Shown: piece by piece, positions 30,195 through 40,270 of the stretch
How the letters are laid out: the number at the start of each line of letters is the position of its first letter
Position numbering within the stretch: the stretch's first letter is position 1
DNA from: Bacillus mycoides
GTDB lineage: Bacteria; Bacillota; Bacilli; Bacillales; Bacillaceae_G
Assembly (NCBI RefSeq): GCF_001757995.1
Contig: NZ_LXLV01000062.1
Coordinates: 186,001-250,000, forward strand
Length of the DNA: 64,000 nt
Direction: 5' to 3'
Position numbers and translations under genes: made by a program
Notes under the pieces: model-generated
Databases searched by the model: none
Told to the model about the DNA's origin: nothing
Seen by the model: the letters and a program-made list of their open reading frames with translations, nothing else

Positions 30195-32918
30195 CTATTT
30201 CAAGTTTAATCCCTTCTTATATAACAGTGGCTTTTTCTTTTTCTCCTTTTTTCTTGTTAATAAAGATCCTACTAATAAGAAGGTCGGAATAGATGATAAT
30301 CCCCCAATTAACAACCAATCTCGTGCTTGTATCGGCATTGTGCTAAAAATCGGCTGTAATGGTGGATAATATATAACTACAAGCATTAACAGTAAAGAAA
30401 TAATAACCGCCCCTACTAAATATATATTTCCAAACGGGTTGCGGTGAAATATAGAATGTTCACTACGACAATCAAATACATGAATAAGCTGAGCCAGTAC
30501 TAATGTTGCGAAGGCTACCGTTTGTGCATACTTCAATTCATTCGGATGCTGGTTAAATGCAATAATAAACGCTACTAATGTAACTGCTCCGATTAGAAAA
30601 CCACGACTTATAATTTTCCACGCAAGCCCTCTAGCGAACACCCCTTCTTTCGGATGGCGTGGTGTTCTCTTCATCACATCTCCTTCAGCCTTATCCAAAC
30701 CTAATGCCATCGCTGGTAAACCGTCAGTAACTAAGTTCACCCATAAAATTTGAATTGGAACCATCGGCAATGGCAGTGCAAGTAACATCGCAAATAACAT
30801 AACTAAAATTTCACCAACATTAGATGCTAACAAATACCGAATAAACTTCCGAATATTTTCATATATGTTTCTACCTTCTTTAATCGCCGACTTAATCGTA
30901 GCAAAGTTATCATCTAACAACACAAGTGAAGAAGCTTCTTTTGCAACATCTGTCCCTGTAATTCCCATTGCAATCCCTATATCAGCTGTTTTAATAGCTG
31001 GAGCATCGTTCACTCCATCACCTGTCATAGCTACTATATGCCCCTTATTTTGCAGTGCCTTAACGATTTTCAATTTATGCTCAGGAGATACACGAGCGAA
31101 TACATACGTATCTTCTACAATATCTTCTAATGCCTCTACATCCATATTCGCAAGTTCTACACCTTCAACAACGCGTCCACCCGCCGGTAAAACCCCTAAC
31201 TGTTCCGCAATTGCCATTGCTGTCACTTTATGATCTCCCGTAATCATTACCGTTCTAATACCAGCTTCCTTACACTCTTTCACCGCTTGCGCCACTTCTA
31301 GTCTTGGCGGATCTATCATTCCTTGTATTCCAACAAGCATAAAATCCTGCTCGACTTCTCTTTCATGTTCAATTGAATCTGTAGCTTTTAACGGTTTAAA
31401 TGCCACCGCAATCGTTCGTAAAGCTTGACTTCCTAAACTATGAATCGCTGCCTGCACTTCTTTTCGATACATTTCACTTAAAGGCTGCTGCTTATTTCCC
31501 CATAAAATTGTTTGACTCATTTGCAAAAGAACATCTGGTGCTCCTTTTGTAATAACAAATTTTTTACCTTCACGATCACGAACAATAACGCTCATCATTT
31601 TTCTAGTTGAATCAAAAGGAAATTCACGAATGACTTCAAACTTTCCTTTAAGAACTTCACGTGATATTCCCGCCTTCATTGCAGCAGCAACGAGAGCTCC
31701 CTCTGTTGGATCTCCATCTAACACATACGTCTTTTTCTTTTGAATAACATTCGCATTATTACATAAACAGCCAAATGTAAGTAGTTGATACAGTGATTTC
31801 GTCTTAGTAGGGTCAATTACTTCTTCACCTTTCATAAACGAACCTGCCGGCTCATAGCCTTGACCTGTTACTTTCCACAATTCTCCGCCTGACCACATAT
31901 GTGTTACCATCATTTTATTTTGTGTCATTGTTCCTGTTTTATCTGAGCAAATAACAGAAGCACAGCCTAACGTTTCTACCGCTGGCAACTTTCGCACAAT
32001 TGCCCTCTTTTTAATCATACGCTGTACGCCAAGTGATAGCGCAACCGTAACGATAGCTGGCAATCCTTCTGGAATAGCCGCAACAGCAAGCGAAACCCCA
32101 GCCAAAAACATGTGATACACTTCATTCCCTTGATATACACCAGCTAATACAACAAGAGCCGTCAAAATAAGAGCAACAATAATTAAAATTTTCCCAAGCT
32201 GTTCTAATCTTCTTTGTAATGGCGTTTCCATTTGCTCAGCATTTTGCAACATATTTGCAATTTGCCCCATAGCTGTATTCATTCCAGTCGCTACGACTAC
32301 CCCTGTTCCAGCACCTCTCGTTATCATCGTTCCCATAAATGCCATGTTTTTTTGATCACCAATTGAAACATCTTGGCCTTGTAACGCCTCTACCTTCTTT
32401 TGTACAGGCAATGACTCTCCTGTAAGAGCCGATTCTTCAATATATAAACTTGAAGATTCCACAAGGCGAACATCCGCGCCAATACGGTCACCACTAGAAA
32501 ACTTAATAATATCACCTAGTACAAGCGCTTTTGACGGCGCTTTTATCCACTTCCCATTTCTTAGTACAGTAACTTGAGGGGCTGCCAATTCTTTTAAAGC
32601 TTCCAACGATTTTTCAGCTTTCCTCTCTTGAAAGAAACCGAGGACACCATTGATAATAACAATTGCAACAATTGCAATCGAATCAATATACTCTCCTAAA
32701 AAAGCTGAAATAATTGTAGCACCAAATAAAACAAGTACCATAAAGTCTTTAAATTGCGCTAAAAACACCATAAGCGCAGAAGGCCGCTTTGCTTCTTGCA
32801 ATTCATTTGTACCAAATTTCTTTAATCGGCCCTCTGCTTCTTGTTCTGTAAGACCTACCTCCACATTCGTATTCGTTCTTTCCTCCACTTCATGTGCTCG
32901 CATTTCATACCAGTTCAT
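30195..32918 (-). CDS. Calcium-transporting P-type ATPase
   Basis: A 907-residue P2A-type cation pump, most like the Bacillus YloB calcium ATPase. The cation-ATPase N domain is followed by the actuator motif TGES near 166, transmembrane helix 4 with AAIPEGLP near 283, and the phosphorylation site CSDKTGTMT near 326. KGAPD lies near 460, the hinge TGDGVND near 600, and a C-terminal set of membrane helices follows. PEGLP and the later helical residues fit a Ca2+ pump, though Mn2+ is possible. It is divergent from rqcH, as in B. subtilis. Confidence 0.9.
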   Translation of the reverse strand: MNWYEMRAHEVEERTNTNVEVGLTEQEAEGRLKKFGTNELQEAKRPSALMVFLAQFKDFMVLVLFGATIISAFLGEYIDSIAIVAIVIINGVLGFFQERKAEKSLEALKELAAPQVTVLRNGKWIKAPSKALVLGDIIKFSSGDRIGADVRLVESSSLYIEESALTGESLPVQKKVEALQGQDVSIGDQKNMAFMGTMITRGAGTGVVVATGMNTAMGQIANMLQNAEQMETPLQRRLEQLGKILIIVALILTALVVLAGVYQGNEVYHMFLAGVSLAVAAIPEGLPAIVTVALSLGVQRMIKKRAIVRKLPAVETLGCASVICSDKTGTMTQNKMMVTHMWSGGELWKVTGQGYEPAGSFMKGEEVIDPTKTKSLYQLLTFGCLCNNANVIQKKKTYVLDGDPTEGALVAAAMKAGISREVLKGKFEVIREFPFDSTRKMMSVIVRDREGKKFVITKGAPDVLLQMSQTILWGNKQQPLSEMYRKEVQAAIHSLGSQALRTIAVAFKPLKATDSIEHEREVEQDFMLVGIQGMIDPPRLEVAQAVKECKEAGIRTVMITGDHKVTAMAIAEQLGVLPAGGRVVEGVELANMDVEALEDIVEDTYVFARVSPEHKLKIVKALQNKGHIVAMTGDGVNDAPAIKTADIGIAMGITGTDVAKEASSLVLLDDNFATIKSAIKEGRNIYENIRKFIRYLLASNVGEILVMLFAMLLALPLPMVPIQILWVNLVTDGLPAMALGLDKAEGDVMKRTPRHPKEGVFARGLAWKIISRGFLIGAVTLVAFIIAFNQHPNELKYAQTVAFATLVLAQLIHVFDCRSEHSIFHRNPFGNIYLVGAVIISLLLMLVVIYYPPLQPIFSTMPIQARDWLLIGGLSSIPTFLLVGSLLTRKKEKKKKPLLYKKGLNLK

Positions 32919-32987
32919 CCTGCCATCGACCTCCTGATTCCAGACATACTCTAATGAAAGCTTATTCAGCCTCGTCCAAAAAAATGC

Positions 32988-32993
32988 TATAAT
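32988..32993 (+). promoter_or_regulatory. Extended -10 promoter element for rqcH
   Basis: TGCTATAAT on the plus strand gives a consensus TATAAT with an upstream TG, about 30 bp before the rqcH start. No good -35 is present at 17 bp, as is common for extended -10 promoters. Confidence 0.6.
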
Positions 32994-33023
32994 TAACTTT
33001 TAGTTAGAAAGGAGTGTTCATTC

Positions 33024-34733
33024 ATGGCATTCGATGGATTATTTACAAGAGCAATTACACATGAAATTGCAAATTCTCTTCAAACAGGAAGAATTTCAAA
33101 AATATATCAACCCTCAAAATATGAAGTTTTATTACATATTCGAGCAAACGGAAAAAACCAAAAGCTGATTCTTTCATCTCACCCTACATATGCGCGTATG
33201 CACTTAACAAATCAAAACTACGATTCACCAGCGCTACCGCCGATGTTTTGTATGCTTCTTCGCAAACATTTAGAAGGTGGATTTATTGAAAAAATTGAAC
33301 AAATTGACTTAGAACGTATTATTCAAATTACAGTCCGCAGTCGCAATGAAATCGGTGACGAATCAGTAAAAACATTAGTAATCGAAATAATGGGACGACA
33401 CAGTAATATTATCTTAGTAGATACGAAAACAAATGTTATTTTAGATAGCTTAAAACACGTTTCTTTAGCGGTAAACCGACATCGTACTGTATATGCTGGA
33501 GCTGAATATGTTGCCCCACCGGCACAACATAAAGTTAATCCGCTTCTTATCGAAACAGAAGATGATTTTATTAAACCGCTAGACTTTTTATCTGGCAACA
33601 TGGACAAACAACTTGTCGGAGCATTCATGGGAATTTCCCCATTATTTGCAAAAGAAGTTGTAAAAAAAGCAGGTATGGCAAATGAAAAAGCATTATCTGA
33701 AGCTTTCTTCAGCTTGCAAAAACCATTGCTAACACATCAGTACGTGCCAGCAATGATAACAGCAAATGGAAAAGAGTTCTTTTACCTATTCCCTCTTTCT
33801 CACTTACAAGGAAACGAAAAAACATTTTCATCTGTTAGTGAATTATTAGATCGTTTCTTCTTTGGGAAAGCAGAGCGCGATCGTGTAAAACAACAAGCTC
33901 ACGATTTAGAACGCTTTATGCAAAATGAAAAAACAAAAAACGAAAAGAAGCTAATTAAACTAGAAAAAACATTACAAGATGCCGGAAAAGCAGATAAATA
34001 TCAACTATTTGGAGAGCTACTTACAGCCAATATGTACGCTTTGAAAAAAGGTGATAAAGAGATTGAAGTCGTTAACTATTACGACGAAAATGGTGGGACT
34101 GTAAAAATCACATTAAATCCTTTAAAAACACCATCTGAAAATGCACAACGCTATTTCCAAAAGTACCAAAAAGCGAAAAATTCAGTTGCTATTGTAGAAG
34201 AACAAATTGTAAAAACAAACGAAGAAATTCTTTATTTCGATAGCTTACTTCAACAAATGGAGGCTGCTTCTTCAAAAGATATTGAAGAAATTCGTGAGGA
34301 ATTGGCAGAAGAAGGTTATGTGCGCAATCGTAAGACGAAAAACGCAAAGAAAAAACCGACAAAACCAGTGTTGGACAAATATTTAGCTAGTGATGGTACA
34401 GAAATTTTCGTCGGTAAAAACAATAAGCAAAATGATTATTTAACAACGAAATTCTCACGTCGTGATGAAATTTGGTTACATACGAAAGACATACCTGGGT
34501 CCCACGTTGTCATTCGTTCTCTTGAACCTACGGAAGAGACTTTACACGAGGCCGCTAAAATCGCTGCTTATTACAGTAAAGCAAAAGATTCTAGCTCTGT
34601 TCCGGTAGATTTCACAAAGGTACGCCATGTCAAAAAACCGAGCGGTGCAAAACTTGGATTTGTTACATATGACAATCAACAAACATTATATGTAACACCA
34701 GATGCTGATACAGTAATGAAATTAAAAGCGTAA
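33024..34733 (+). CDS. rqcH: RqcH, ribosome quality-control NFACT protein
   Basis: A 569-residue NFACT protein (older names YloA, FbpA). In B. subtilis RqcH binds obstructed 50S subunits and directs C-terminal alanine tailing of stalled peptides. The N-terminal NFACT-N domain (about 1-200) is followed by helix-hairpin-helix and coiled-coil regions (about 285-440). The C-terminal NFACT-R domain has [16 protein letters not shown] near 485-500. Fibronectin binding was the historic label. GAAAGGAGTG precedes the ATG. The gene is monocistronic and bounded by a strong terminator. Confidence 0.94.
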   Translation: MAFDGLFTRAITHEIANSLQTGRISKIYQPSKYEVLLHIRANGKNQKLILSSHPTYARMHLTNQNYDSPALPPMFCMLLRKHLEGGFIEKIEQIDLERIIQITVRSRNEIGDESVKTLVIEIMGRHSNIILVDTKTNVILDSLKHVSLAVNRHRTVYAGAEYVAPPAQHKVNPLLIETEDDFIKPLDFLSGNMDKQLVGAFMGISPLFAKEVVKKAGMANEKALSEAFFSLQKPLLTHQYVPAMITANGKEFFYLFPLSHLQGNEKTFSSVSELLDRFFFGKAERDRVKQQAHDLERFMQNEKTKNEKKLIKLEKTLQDAGKADKYQLFGELLTANMYALKKGDKEIEVVNYYDENGGTVKITLNPLKTPSENAQRYFQKYQKAKNSVAIVEEQIVKTNEEILYFDSLLQQMEAASSKDIEEIREELAEEGYVRNRKTKNAKKKPTKPVLDKYLASDGTEIFVGKNNKQNDYLTTKFSRRDEIWLHTKDIPGSHVVIRSLEPTEETLHEAAKIAAYYSKAKDSSSVPVDFTKVRHVKKPSGAKLGFVTYDNQQTLYVTPDADTVMKLKA

Positions 34734-34736
34734 ATA

Positions 34737-34772
34737 CTTAAAAATGCGTTGCTAGCAAGCAACGCATTTTTC
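34737..34772. terminator. Strong terminator after rqcH
   Basis: A perfect 13-bp stem AAAAATGCGTTGC with GCAACGCATTTTT and a six-base loop, A-rich on one side and T-rich on the other. It can serve both the plus-strand rqcH and the minus-strand pseudogene next to it. Confidence 0.9.
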
Positions 34773-34784
34773 TATGTATTCAGC

Positions 34785-34962
34785 TTAGTTCATATACCCA
34801 TTCACTAATTCATAACATCTTTCTTTTGTCATCTTATATTTTTCATCTGCAGCTTCGATATATTTCATCGTTGTCAAAAAATTTGACAGTTCTATTTCGT
34901 ATTTGTATAAATTTTTTTACAGTGTGTAAAGAAATTGAATCTTGAGTTGATGTTTTTTTCAT
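34785..34962 (-). pseudogene. Frameshifted small gene, unknown function
   Basis: From ATG 34962, behind GTGGGAGA, one frame reads MKKTSTQDSISLHTVKKF and then ends early at a TGA. The next frame continues as a protein-like KYEIELSNFLTTMKYI, then EAADEKYKMTKERC and YELVNGYMN, to a TAA at 34785. Removing one A from a run of seven (complement of 34912-34918) joins the two into a continuous 58-codon reading frame. That suggests a single-base insertion, or a sequencing slip. The product is charged and helical with no domain I recognise. It is the only candidate gene in the 34734-35136 gap. Confidence 0.55.
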
Positions 34963-35002
34963 TCTCCCACTGCTAATTGAAGTAATCTGTATTTCACGAG
35001 CA

Positions 35003-35028
35003 GCCCACCGCCCACAAATAATGGGCTA
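35003..35028. other. Short inverted repeat upstream of the M24 peptidase gene
   Basis: AGCCCA pairs with TGGGCT at a distance of 14 bases. It lies between the frameshifted gene and the promoter at 35089. The stem is short and has no T tract, so it could be part of a regulatory site or a remnant terminator. Confidence 0.3.
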
Positions 35029-35088
35029 AATTTCTTATCTTCTCTAAAACATACGTAATTCCCACTATCTTTTCTCTAAAGATATTTT

Positions 35089-35117
35089 TTGGCACGCTAT
35101 TTGCTTTATTCAATACT
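35089..35117 (+). promoter_or_regulatory. SigA-type promoter for the M24 peptidase gene
   Basis: TTGGCA (35089-35094), 17-bp spacer, AATACT (35112-35117), 20 bp before the start codon. The short leader carries AAAAGGGGGAA as ribosome binding site. Confidence 0.6.
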
Positions 35118-35136
35118 GTGAAAAGGGGGAATTAAC

Positions 35137-36207
35137 ATGACTTTAAGAATTAATAAAATCCAAAATCAACTAAAAAACTATGAAATTGACGGATTACTTA
35201 TTACAAAAAAAGAAAATCGCCAATATGCAACAGGCTTTACAGGTAGTGCTGGCGTCGTCTTAATCTCTGCGGATAACGCTGTTTTTATAACGGATTTTCG
35301 CTATGTAGATCAAGCGAAATCACAAATAAAAGAAGCTGAAATTATTATGCATAAAGGAAATCTAGAAAAAGAAATCGCAAATCAAGTATCGAAATTAAAC
35401 ATTCAAAAACTTGGAATTGAAGAAAATAACATGACATTACAACAATATAAAAACTTACAAAAATACATACATGCGGAAATGGTTCAGGTGTGCGAAATCA
35501 TCGAAGATATTCGTATTATTAAAGACATGCCTGAAATAGAAACAATGAAAATTGCGGCTACTATTGCAGATGAAGCATTTCACCACATCCTTCAGTTTCT
35601 AAAACCAGGAATAAGTGAGACTGATGTCCGAGATGAATTAGAATTTTTCATGCGAAAAAAAGGGGCTACATCCTCATCGTTTCAAATTATTGTAGCTTCT
35701 GGCGTTCGTTCTTCCCTTCCTCATGGCGTTGCATCGAATAAAATAATCGAGCACGGCGATATCGTTACATTAGATTTCGGTGCACTTTATAACGGATATT
35801 GTTCCGATTTAACACGTACTGTAGCAATCGGCGAACCATCAGAAGAATTCAAAAAAATATATAATGTTGTATTAGAAGCATTGAAGCGTGGAACTGAAGC
35901 CATTAAACCTGGAGAAACTGCGAAAAGTATCGATGATATAACGAGAGATTACATTACAGAACATGGATACGGTCAATATTTCGGTCACTCTACTGGTCAT
36001 GGGCTTGGGTTAGAAATTCATGAACCTCTCCGCTTATCCCAAGAAAGTAAGGCTACTTTAGAAGAAGGTATGGTTGTTACAGTTGAACCAGGTATTTATA
36101 TACCAAACTGGGGCGGTTGTAGAATTGAAGATGATATTGTCATCACAAAAGATGGCTATGAGGTTATTACAAAGGCAAATCGGGAACTAATTGTCATTCC
36201 CTGTTAA
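35137..36207 (+). CDS. M24-family Xaa-Pro aminopeptidase
   Basis: A 356-residue metallopeptidase of the creatinase/prolidase fold, cleaving N-terminal residues before proline. The N-terminal creatinase-like domain (about 1-125) is followed by the catalytic domain. Metal ligands are visible as Asp in VTLDFGALYNGYCSDLTRT (about 208-226), His in STGHGLGLEIHEP near 287, Glu in VTVEPGIYIP near 317, and Glu in CRIEDDIV near 331. It may be the second prolidase-type peptidase of B. cereus; the other (yqhT-like) is elsewhere. No signal peptide, so it is cytoplasmic. Confidence 0.9.
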   Translation: MTLRINKIQNQLKNYEIDGLLITKKENRQYATGFTGSAGVVLISADNAVFITDFRYVDQAKSQIKEAEIIMHKGNLEKEIANQVSKLNIQKLGIEENNMTLQQYKNLQKYIHAEMVQVCEIIEDIRIIKDMPEIETMKIAATIADEAFHHILQFLKPGISETDVRDELEFFMRKKGATSSSFQIIVASGVRSSLPHGVASNKIIEHGDIVTLDFGALYNGYCSDLTRTVAIGEPSEEFKKIYNVVLEALKRGTEAIKPGETAKSIDDITRDYITEHGYGQYFGHSTGHGLGLEIHEPLRLSQESKATLEEGMVVTVEPGIYIPNWGGCRIEDDIVITKDGYEVITKANRELIVIPC

Positions 36208-36292
36208 AAATCATGAACTTTTAAACAGGAGTTTTTTCTTTACACATAGAATTCCTTCTCTGGAGTAATTGTTTAAAGAGGGGGAATTTTAA

Positions 36293-36817
36293 TTGAACTT
36301 TGTAATCGATAAGATAGATGGTTTACAGCTTGAATTTTCAAAACTTGTTTCCATGATGAATTACGCTCGCTATACAACAATGCAGGCTGCCGAAGGCTTA
36401 ACAATTGAAGAACTTGATTATTTGTATGATGATGAAGCAAACTCAATTGGTATGCTTTTGTACCATATGGCTGCTATTGAATTTTACTACCAAATTCATA
36501 CCTTTGAAGATCGTGAACCAACAGATGCTGAATTAGAACGCTGGTTACCTGCTGTTGAGTTAGGAAATCTTGGACGTGAGAAAATAAAAGGAAACTCAAT
36601 AGAATTTTACATAAATACGTTACAAGAAGTACGCTCCAAAACGATTGAAACTTTTCAGTCGTTACCTGATGAATGGCTATTTAAAACGACAGACTTTTGG
36701 CATGACAAACCAGCAAATAACTACTTTAAATGGTTTCACGTATTTGAAGATGAAATCAATCATCGCGGACAAATTCGTTTAATTAAAAAGATGCAAAAAG
36801 CACATTCAGTAAAGTAA
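36293..36817 (+). CDS. DinB-family putative metal-dependent enzyme
   Basis: A 174-residue four-helix-bundle protein of the DinB/YfiT superfamily. The metal-binding histidine pattern appears as LLYHMAAIEFYYQ near residue 56 and FEDEINHRGQIRL near 154. Several members are thiol-dependent S-transferases or hydrolases; substrate cannot be predicted here. The start is a TTG behind AGAGGGGGAA with eight-base spacing. The first in-frame ATG after it is 19 codons in and would cut into helix 1. It follows the peptidase gene and ends at a shared terminator. Confidence 0.85.
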   Translation: MNFVIDKIDGLQLEFSKLVSMMNYARYTTMQAAEGLTIEELDYLYDDEANSIGMLLYHMAAIEFYYQIHTFEDREPTDAELERWLPAVELGNLGREKIKGNSIEFYINTLQEVRSKTIETFQSLPDEWLFKTTDFWHDKPANNYFKWFHVFEDEINHRGQIRLIKKMQKAHSVK

Positions 36818-36851
36818 GAAAATGCCACCTTATTCGGTGGCATTTTCTTTT
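36818..36851. terminator. Bidirectional terminator
   Basis: GAAAATGCCACC pairs with GGTGGCATTTTC around a six-base loop, between the convergent DinB-family gene and the membrane protein gene at 36850. A-rich and T-rich flanks suit both directions. Confidence 0.88.
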
Positions 36852-37218
36852 ATTCATTAACGAATAATTTTTCGTTTACTTTTTTAGCGACTACGGCTAC
36901 CGATATTAAAATGCATATTAAATATAGCAATTTCGCAATAAATAACCACCCTTGAAACATTACAATTCCATCTATTATTTCATTTCCTTTCAATAACAAA
37001 AACGGAATCGTGCTAATTATAATGACAAACTCGATGCTGAAAACAATTTTCTTTTTTCGGCTATACGCTTTCCATTCATCCCAGCGATACATGGGAGCAA
37101 AAATCAATACTCCTATACATAATATAACGCCTATCCATTCACTTTTAAGAAATTGTCCTGAAATAACTGATAATATTAAACAACCGAGCACACCATAATA
37201 CCCTATTTTTTCTCTCAT
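36850..37218 (-). CDS. Small membrane protein, tandem paralogue A
   Basis: A 122-residue hydrophobic protein of unknown function with four predicted membrane segments (about 8-25, 28-43, 58-76 and 90-112). The central cytoplasmic motif YRWDEWKAYSRKKK follows helix 2. It shares layout and motif with the adjacent upstream gene: both have K(S/N)EWI after helix 1 and YRWD near residue 45. GAGGGT precedes the ATG. Only 16 bp separate it from paralogue B, so they form a bicistron. I do not recognise a family. Confidence 0.75.
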   Translation of the reverse strand: MREKIGYYGVLGCLILSVISGQFLKSEWIGVILCIGVLIFAPMYRWDEWKAYSRKKKIVFSIEFVIIISTIPFLLLKGNEIIDGIVMFQGWLFIAKLLYLICILISVAVVAKKVNEKLFVNE

Positions 37219-37234
37219 TCGTACTACCCTCGTT

Positions 37235-37600
37235 CTATTCGCTCTTTAGTATGTAACTCCCTATTCTTATCATGACTCCTAGAAAAATGACGACTACAAT
37301 TACAAGATAAAGACCTTTCGCAGACGACATCCATTCTTGAAAAATAGACATTTTCTCCATTTGCTTTTGCCCCTCTATTAAAATAAACCCTACGACAAAT
37401 GAACAAACAACAATGATACCTATCATAATTCCAATACTTTTCTTACTATATTGTTTCATGTCATCCCAGCGATATAAAAGTAAAAAGACAAACCCGAGAA
37501 CAGGTATAATACTTATCCATTCATTCTTTGTAAATAGATTTAAAATGATTAATAGACTACAAGATATAATAAATCCCCAAAAACCAATTTTTTTGTGCAT
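37235..37600 (-). CDS. Small membrane protein, tandem paralogue B
   Basis: A 121-residue membrane protein with the same four-helix plan as its neighbour. It has KNEWISIIPVLG near residue 25, YRWDDMKQYSKKS near 44-56, and an FQEW segment near 88 corresponding to FQGW in paralogue A. AAGGAGGGGCT gives a strong ribosome binding site, better than the downstream copy's. Function unknown; a two-gene membrane complex or a recent tandem duplication are the simplest readings. Confidence 0.78.
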   Translation of the reverse strand: MHKKIGFWGFIISCSLLIILNLFTKNEWISIIPVLGFVFLLLYRWDDMKQYSKKSIGIMIGIIVVCSFVVGFILIEGQKQMEKMSIFQEWMSSAKGLYLVIVVVIFLGVMIRIGSYILKSE

Positions 37601-37765
37601 AGCCCCTCCTTAAATTCCATTTTTAGGATTAATTGTATTGTAACATCCATTTTTAAATCTTACCATTACAGTACATGAAATTTTACTTTTTTCTTTTTCC
37701 TATACTCACATACTTTCACTGCTTTCATACAATGAACTACACGAACGCCTAAGGATGTGAATGTT

Positions 37766-39151
37766 ATGGGAGTTGAATTAACGCTTTTGCACGCTCTCTA
37801 TGTTCTTTGTTTACTCACTATTATTACCTTCTTTATTTTTAGAAAAGATACGACGATCATTTGTATCGTTTTTATCTTTTTATTAGCATTAACCGCAACA
37901 AGTTCTATCCCTCTTGCCATTAGTAGTATCTTTCAAAGTTTCATTTACGCCATAACTGAACTATTACCAACTATATTAATCATCTCCATTATCGTATCGA
38001 TGAGTAACCTACTCGTTCATACCGGGATAAATGATACGATGATTTCACCATTTACAAAGATGATTCGTACACCTACACATGCCTACTGGATTATCGGCCT
38101 TTTAATGATGACAATTTCTTTCTTCTTTTGGCCTTCCCCAGCTGTCGCGTTAATGGGGGCTATTTTATTACCCGTCGCTGTACGCGTCGGCCTTCCGCCA
38201 ATCGGAGTTGCAATTGCTATGAACTTATTCGGACATGGGATTGCTTTATCTGGTGACTTCGTTATTCAAGGCGCACCAAAATTAACAGCGGACGCTGCCG
38301 GTCTCCCTGTTTCCAGCGTTGTTTCTGCAAGTGTTCCGCTTGTTATCGTTATGGGTGTTGTTACAACTTCTGTCGCATTTTTCTTCTTACGAAAAGAATT
38401 TCATACAGGCTTATCGTTGCAAGAATCTATCCCATCAACTGAGTCTTCTAAAACGCTCACTTCATTATCTCCTCGGACAAAAAAATGGCTCGCTATTTGC
38501 ATTCCTATCGTATATGCCATAGATATTCTTTGCATGATTCAATTTAAACTACAAGGAAGCGATGCAACAGCACTTATCGGCGGGACGACTGTTATTATGA
38601 TTATCATCATTTCTCTCATCGCCTACAAAGGAAATGGCCTGAATAAAACGACCGATTATTTTATAGAAGGGCTCCAATTTGGATTTAAAATTTTCGGCCC
38701 AGTTATTCCAATCGCTGCACTCTTTTATTTAGGAGATAGTGGCTTTGTAAAAATTATCGGAGACTATTTACCGAAAGGTTCACATGGAATCATTAACGAC
38801 TTAGGAATCGCCTTATCTCAAACCGTTCCTTTAAACCAATATGTATCTGCGGGAACATTAACTATCGTTGGTGTCATAACAGGCTTAGATGGATCTGGCT
38901 TTTCAGGTATATCACTTGCTGGTTCGATTGCCAATCTTTTTGGAACAGCACTTGGGCATGGAACCGCTACATTAACAGCTCTCGGGCAAATCGCTGCCAT
39001 ATGGACCGGGGGTGGAACTTTAATTCCTTGGGCCCTTATTCCTGCCGCTGCCATTTGTAAAGTGGATCCATTTGAACTTGCACGCCGAAACTTTTTACCA
39101 GTTGTGATTGGCTTAATTGTCACCACGATCGTTGCTATGTTTATACTATAA
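37766..39151 (+). CDS. Twelve-helix-type permease of unknown substrate
   Basis: A 461-residue integral membrane protein with 11-12 hydrophobic segments and two related halves. Conserved-looking polar stretches sit in re-entrant-like positions: FGHGIALSGDFVIQGAPK near 156-173 and GLDGSGFSGISLAGSI near 378-394. That arrangement resembles the ion transporter superfamily (gluconate, citrate, Na+/H+ types), but I cannot name the substrate. ATG 37766 is preferred over GTG 37757 because AAGGATGTGA abuts the latter. It is monocistronic with its own terminator. Confidence 0.72.
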   Translation: MGVELTLLHALYVLCLLTIITFFIFRKDTTIICIVFIFLLALTATSSIPLAISSIFQSFIYAITELLPTILIISIIVSMSNLLVHTGINDTMISPFTKMIRTPTHAYWIIGLLMMTISFFFWPSPAVALMGAILLPVAVRVGLPPIGVAIAMNLFGHGIALSGDFVIQGAPKLTADAAGLPVSSVVSASVPLVIVMGVVTTSVAFFFLRKEFHTGLSLQESIPSTESSKTLTSLSPRTKKWLAICIPIVYAIDILCMIQFKLQGSDATALIGGTTVIMIIIISLIAYKGNGLNKTTDYFIEGLQFGFKIFGPVIPIAALFYLGDSGFVKIIGDYLPKGSHGIINDLGIALSQTVPLNQYVSAGTLTIVGVITGLDGSGFSGISLAGSIANLFGTALGHGTATLTALGQIAAIWTGGGTLIPWALIPAAAICKVDPFELARRNFLPVVIGLIVTTIVAMFIL

Positions 39152-39186
39152 CGTAAGCAAGATAATACTTGCTTACGCTTTTTTAG
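39152..39186 (+). terminator. Terminator after the permease gene
   Basis: CGTAAGCAAG pairs with CTTGCTTACG around a six-base loop followed by CTTTTTT, directly after the stop codon. Confidence 0.9.
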
Positions 39187-39315
39187 GTTAAATATTGAAA
39201 CATACTAACCTTCAAAAGGGTTTATTTATCACGTAGCGAAATTATATTAAGAGAGTAATTATTTCAAAACGTTTACACGGAACATATTACTTCTACCAGA
39301 AAAGGGGACATAACT

Positions 39316-39570
39316 ATGAATGAATTGATTTTCGTCTTATTAATTTGTCCATTACTTATCTTTATCGTTTCTGTTATTGGAACGCGTAGAACGAAAACGT
39401 ATTACGTAATGCCGATTGTAACGTTTGCTAGTTTTTTAATAATAGGTGTTATCGCCTTTACTCCAAAATTTTTCTTTTGGGTTGGTATGTACAGCATCTT
39501 CTCATTTATTGTTTCTTATATGACTCTATTGTTTGTAAGAGGATATGAAGTTGCGGAAAACGCTAAATAG
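39316..39570 (+). CDS. Small three-helix membrane protein
   Basis: An 84-residue hydrophobic protein with three predicted membrane helices (about 3-20, 32-50 and 53-74) and a charged C-terminal tail. AAAAGGGGAC precedes the ATG. It lies 22 bp before the HAD hydrolase gene, so the two are probably cotranscribed. No family is recognised and there are no catalytic motifs; a small accessory membrane protein is all the sequence supports. Confidence 0.75.
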   Translation: MNELIFVLLICPLLIFIVSVIGTRRTKTYYVMPIVTFASFLIIGVIAFTPKFFFWVGMYSIFSFIVSYMTLLFVRGYEVAENAK

Positions 39571-39592
39571 TTATTAGCAAGGAGATTATAAT

Positions 39593-40270
39593 ATGATTTT
39601 CTTTGATGTTGATGGAACTTTACTTGATTACGACACTGCTGAGAAAAATGGTATCTCACATTTCTTCCAAAAGTATAATGATATTTTTTCAGGAAACGAA
39701 TTAGAGGCCACGAAACTATGGCATGAATTATCCGAACAATATTTCAACAAATTTTTATCCAAAGAATTATCTTTTCAAGAACAACAAGGGATGCGAATGT
39801 ATCATTTATTTAAAACATATGGAGTAAACTTATCCCCCGGGGAATCTCAGCACAGATTCAATCAATATATAGAACTATATAAGAACAACTGGACCCTGTT
39901 TGAAGATGTACTCTATACATTACAATCCTTACAGCAAAGAGGATATTCATTGGGCATCATTAGTAATGGCGACTATGAACAACAAATCGAAAAATTAACT
40001 GCTCTAAACATTCTACAATATTTCAAATACATATTTACTTCTAGTGAAATTGGTATATCGAAACCAGATCCAGAAATTTTCTACAGAGCCGGATTACAAT
40101 CGAATCTTGAAATGAAAGATTGCTATTATATTGGCGATCGATTAGAAACAGATGCAATTAGTAGTACAATAGCTGGAATGCATGGGATTTGGTTAAACCG
40201 GAACGAATCACTGCTAAAATACGATGTGCCCACAATACGTTCTTTACGTGAATTTTTAACAATGATATAA
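39593..40270 (+). CDS. HAD-superfamily phosphatase, YjjG/YfnB type
   Basis: A 225-residue haloacid-dehalogenase hydrolase. Motif I is FFDVDGTLLDYD near residue 3, motif II is IISNGDYEQQ near 122, motif III Lys is in GISKPDPEIF near 150, and motif IV is YIGDRLETDA near 180. The alpha-helical cap between motifs I and II places it in subclass I. Members of this type are nucleoside-monophosphate or pyrimidine nucleotide house-cleaning phosphatases, an inference here even though the pyr operon is adjacent. AAGGAGATT precedes the ATG. Confidence 0.85.
   Translation: MIFFDVDGTLLDYDTAEKNGISHFFQKYNDIFSGNELEATKLWHELSEQYFNKFLSKELSFQEQQGMRMYHLFKTYGVNLSPGESQHRFNQYIELYKNNWTLFEDVLYTLQSLQQRGYSLGIISNGDYEQQIEKLTALNILQYFKYIFTSSEIGISKPDPEIFYRAGLQSNLEMKDCYYIGDRLETDAISSTIAGMHGIWLNRNESLLKYDVPTIRSLREFLTMI

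Noticed and set aside
32919-32975. Minus-strand TTGGAC as promoter of the Ca2+ ATPase gene
   Set aside because: The -10 at 17 bp (CATTAG) matches only three positions, too weak to report as a feature.
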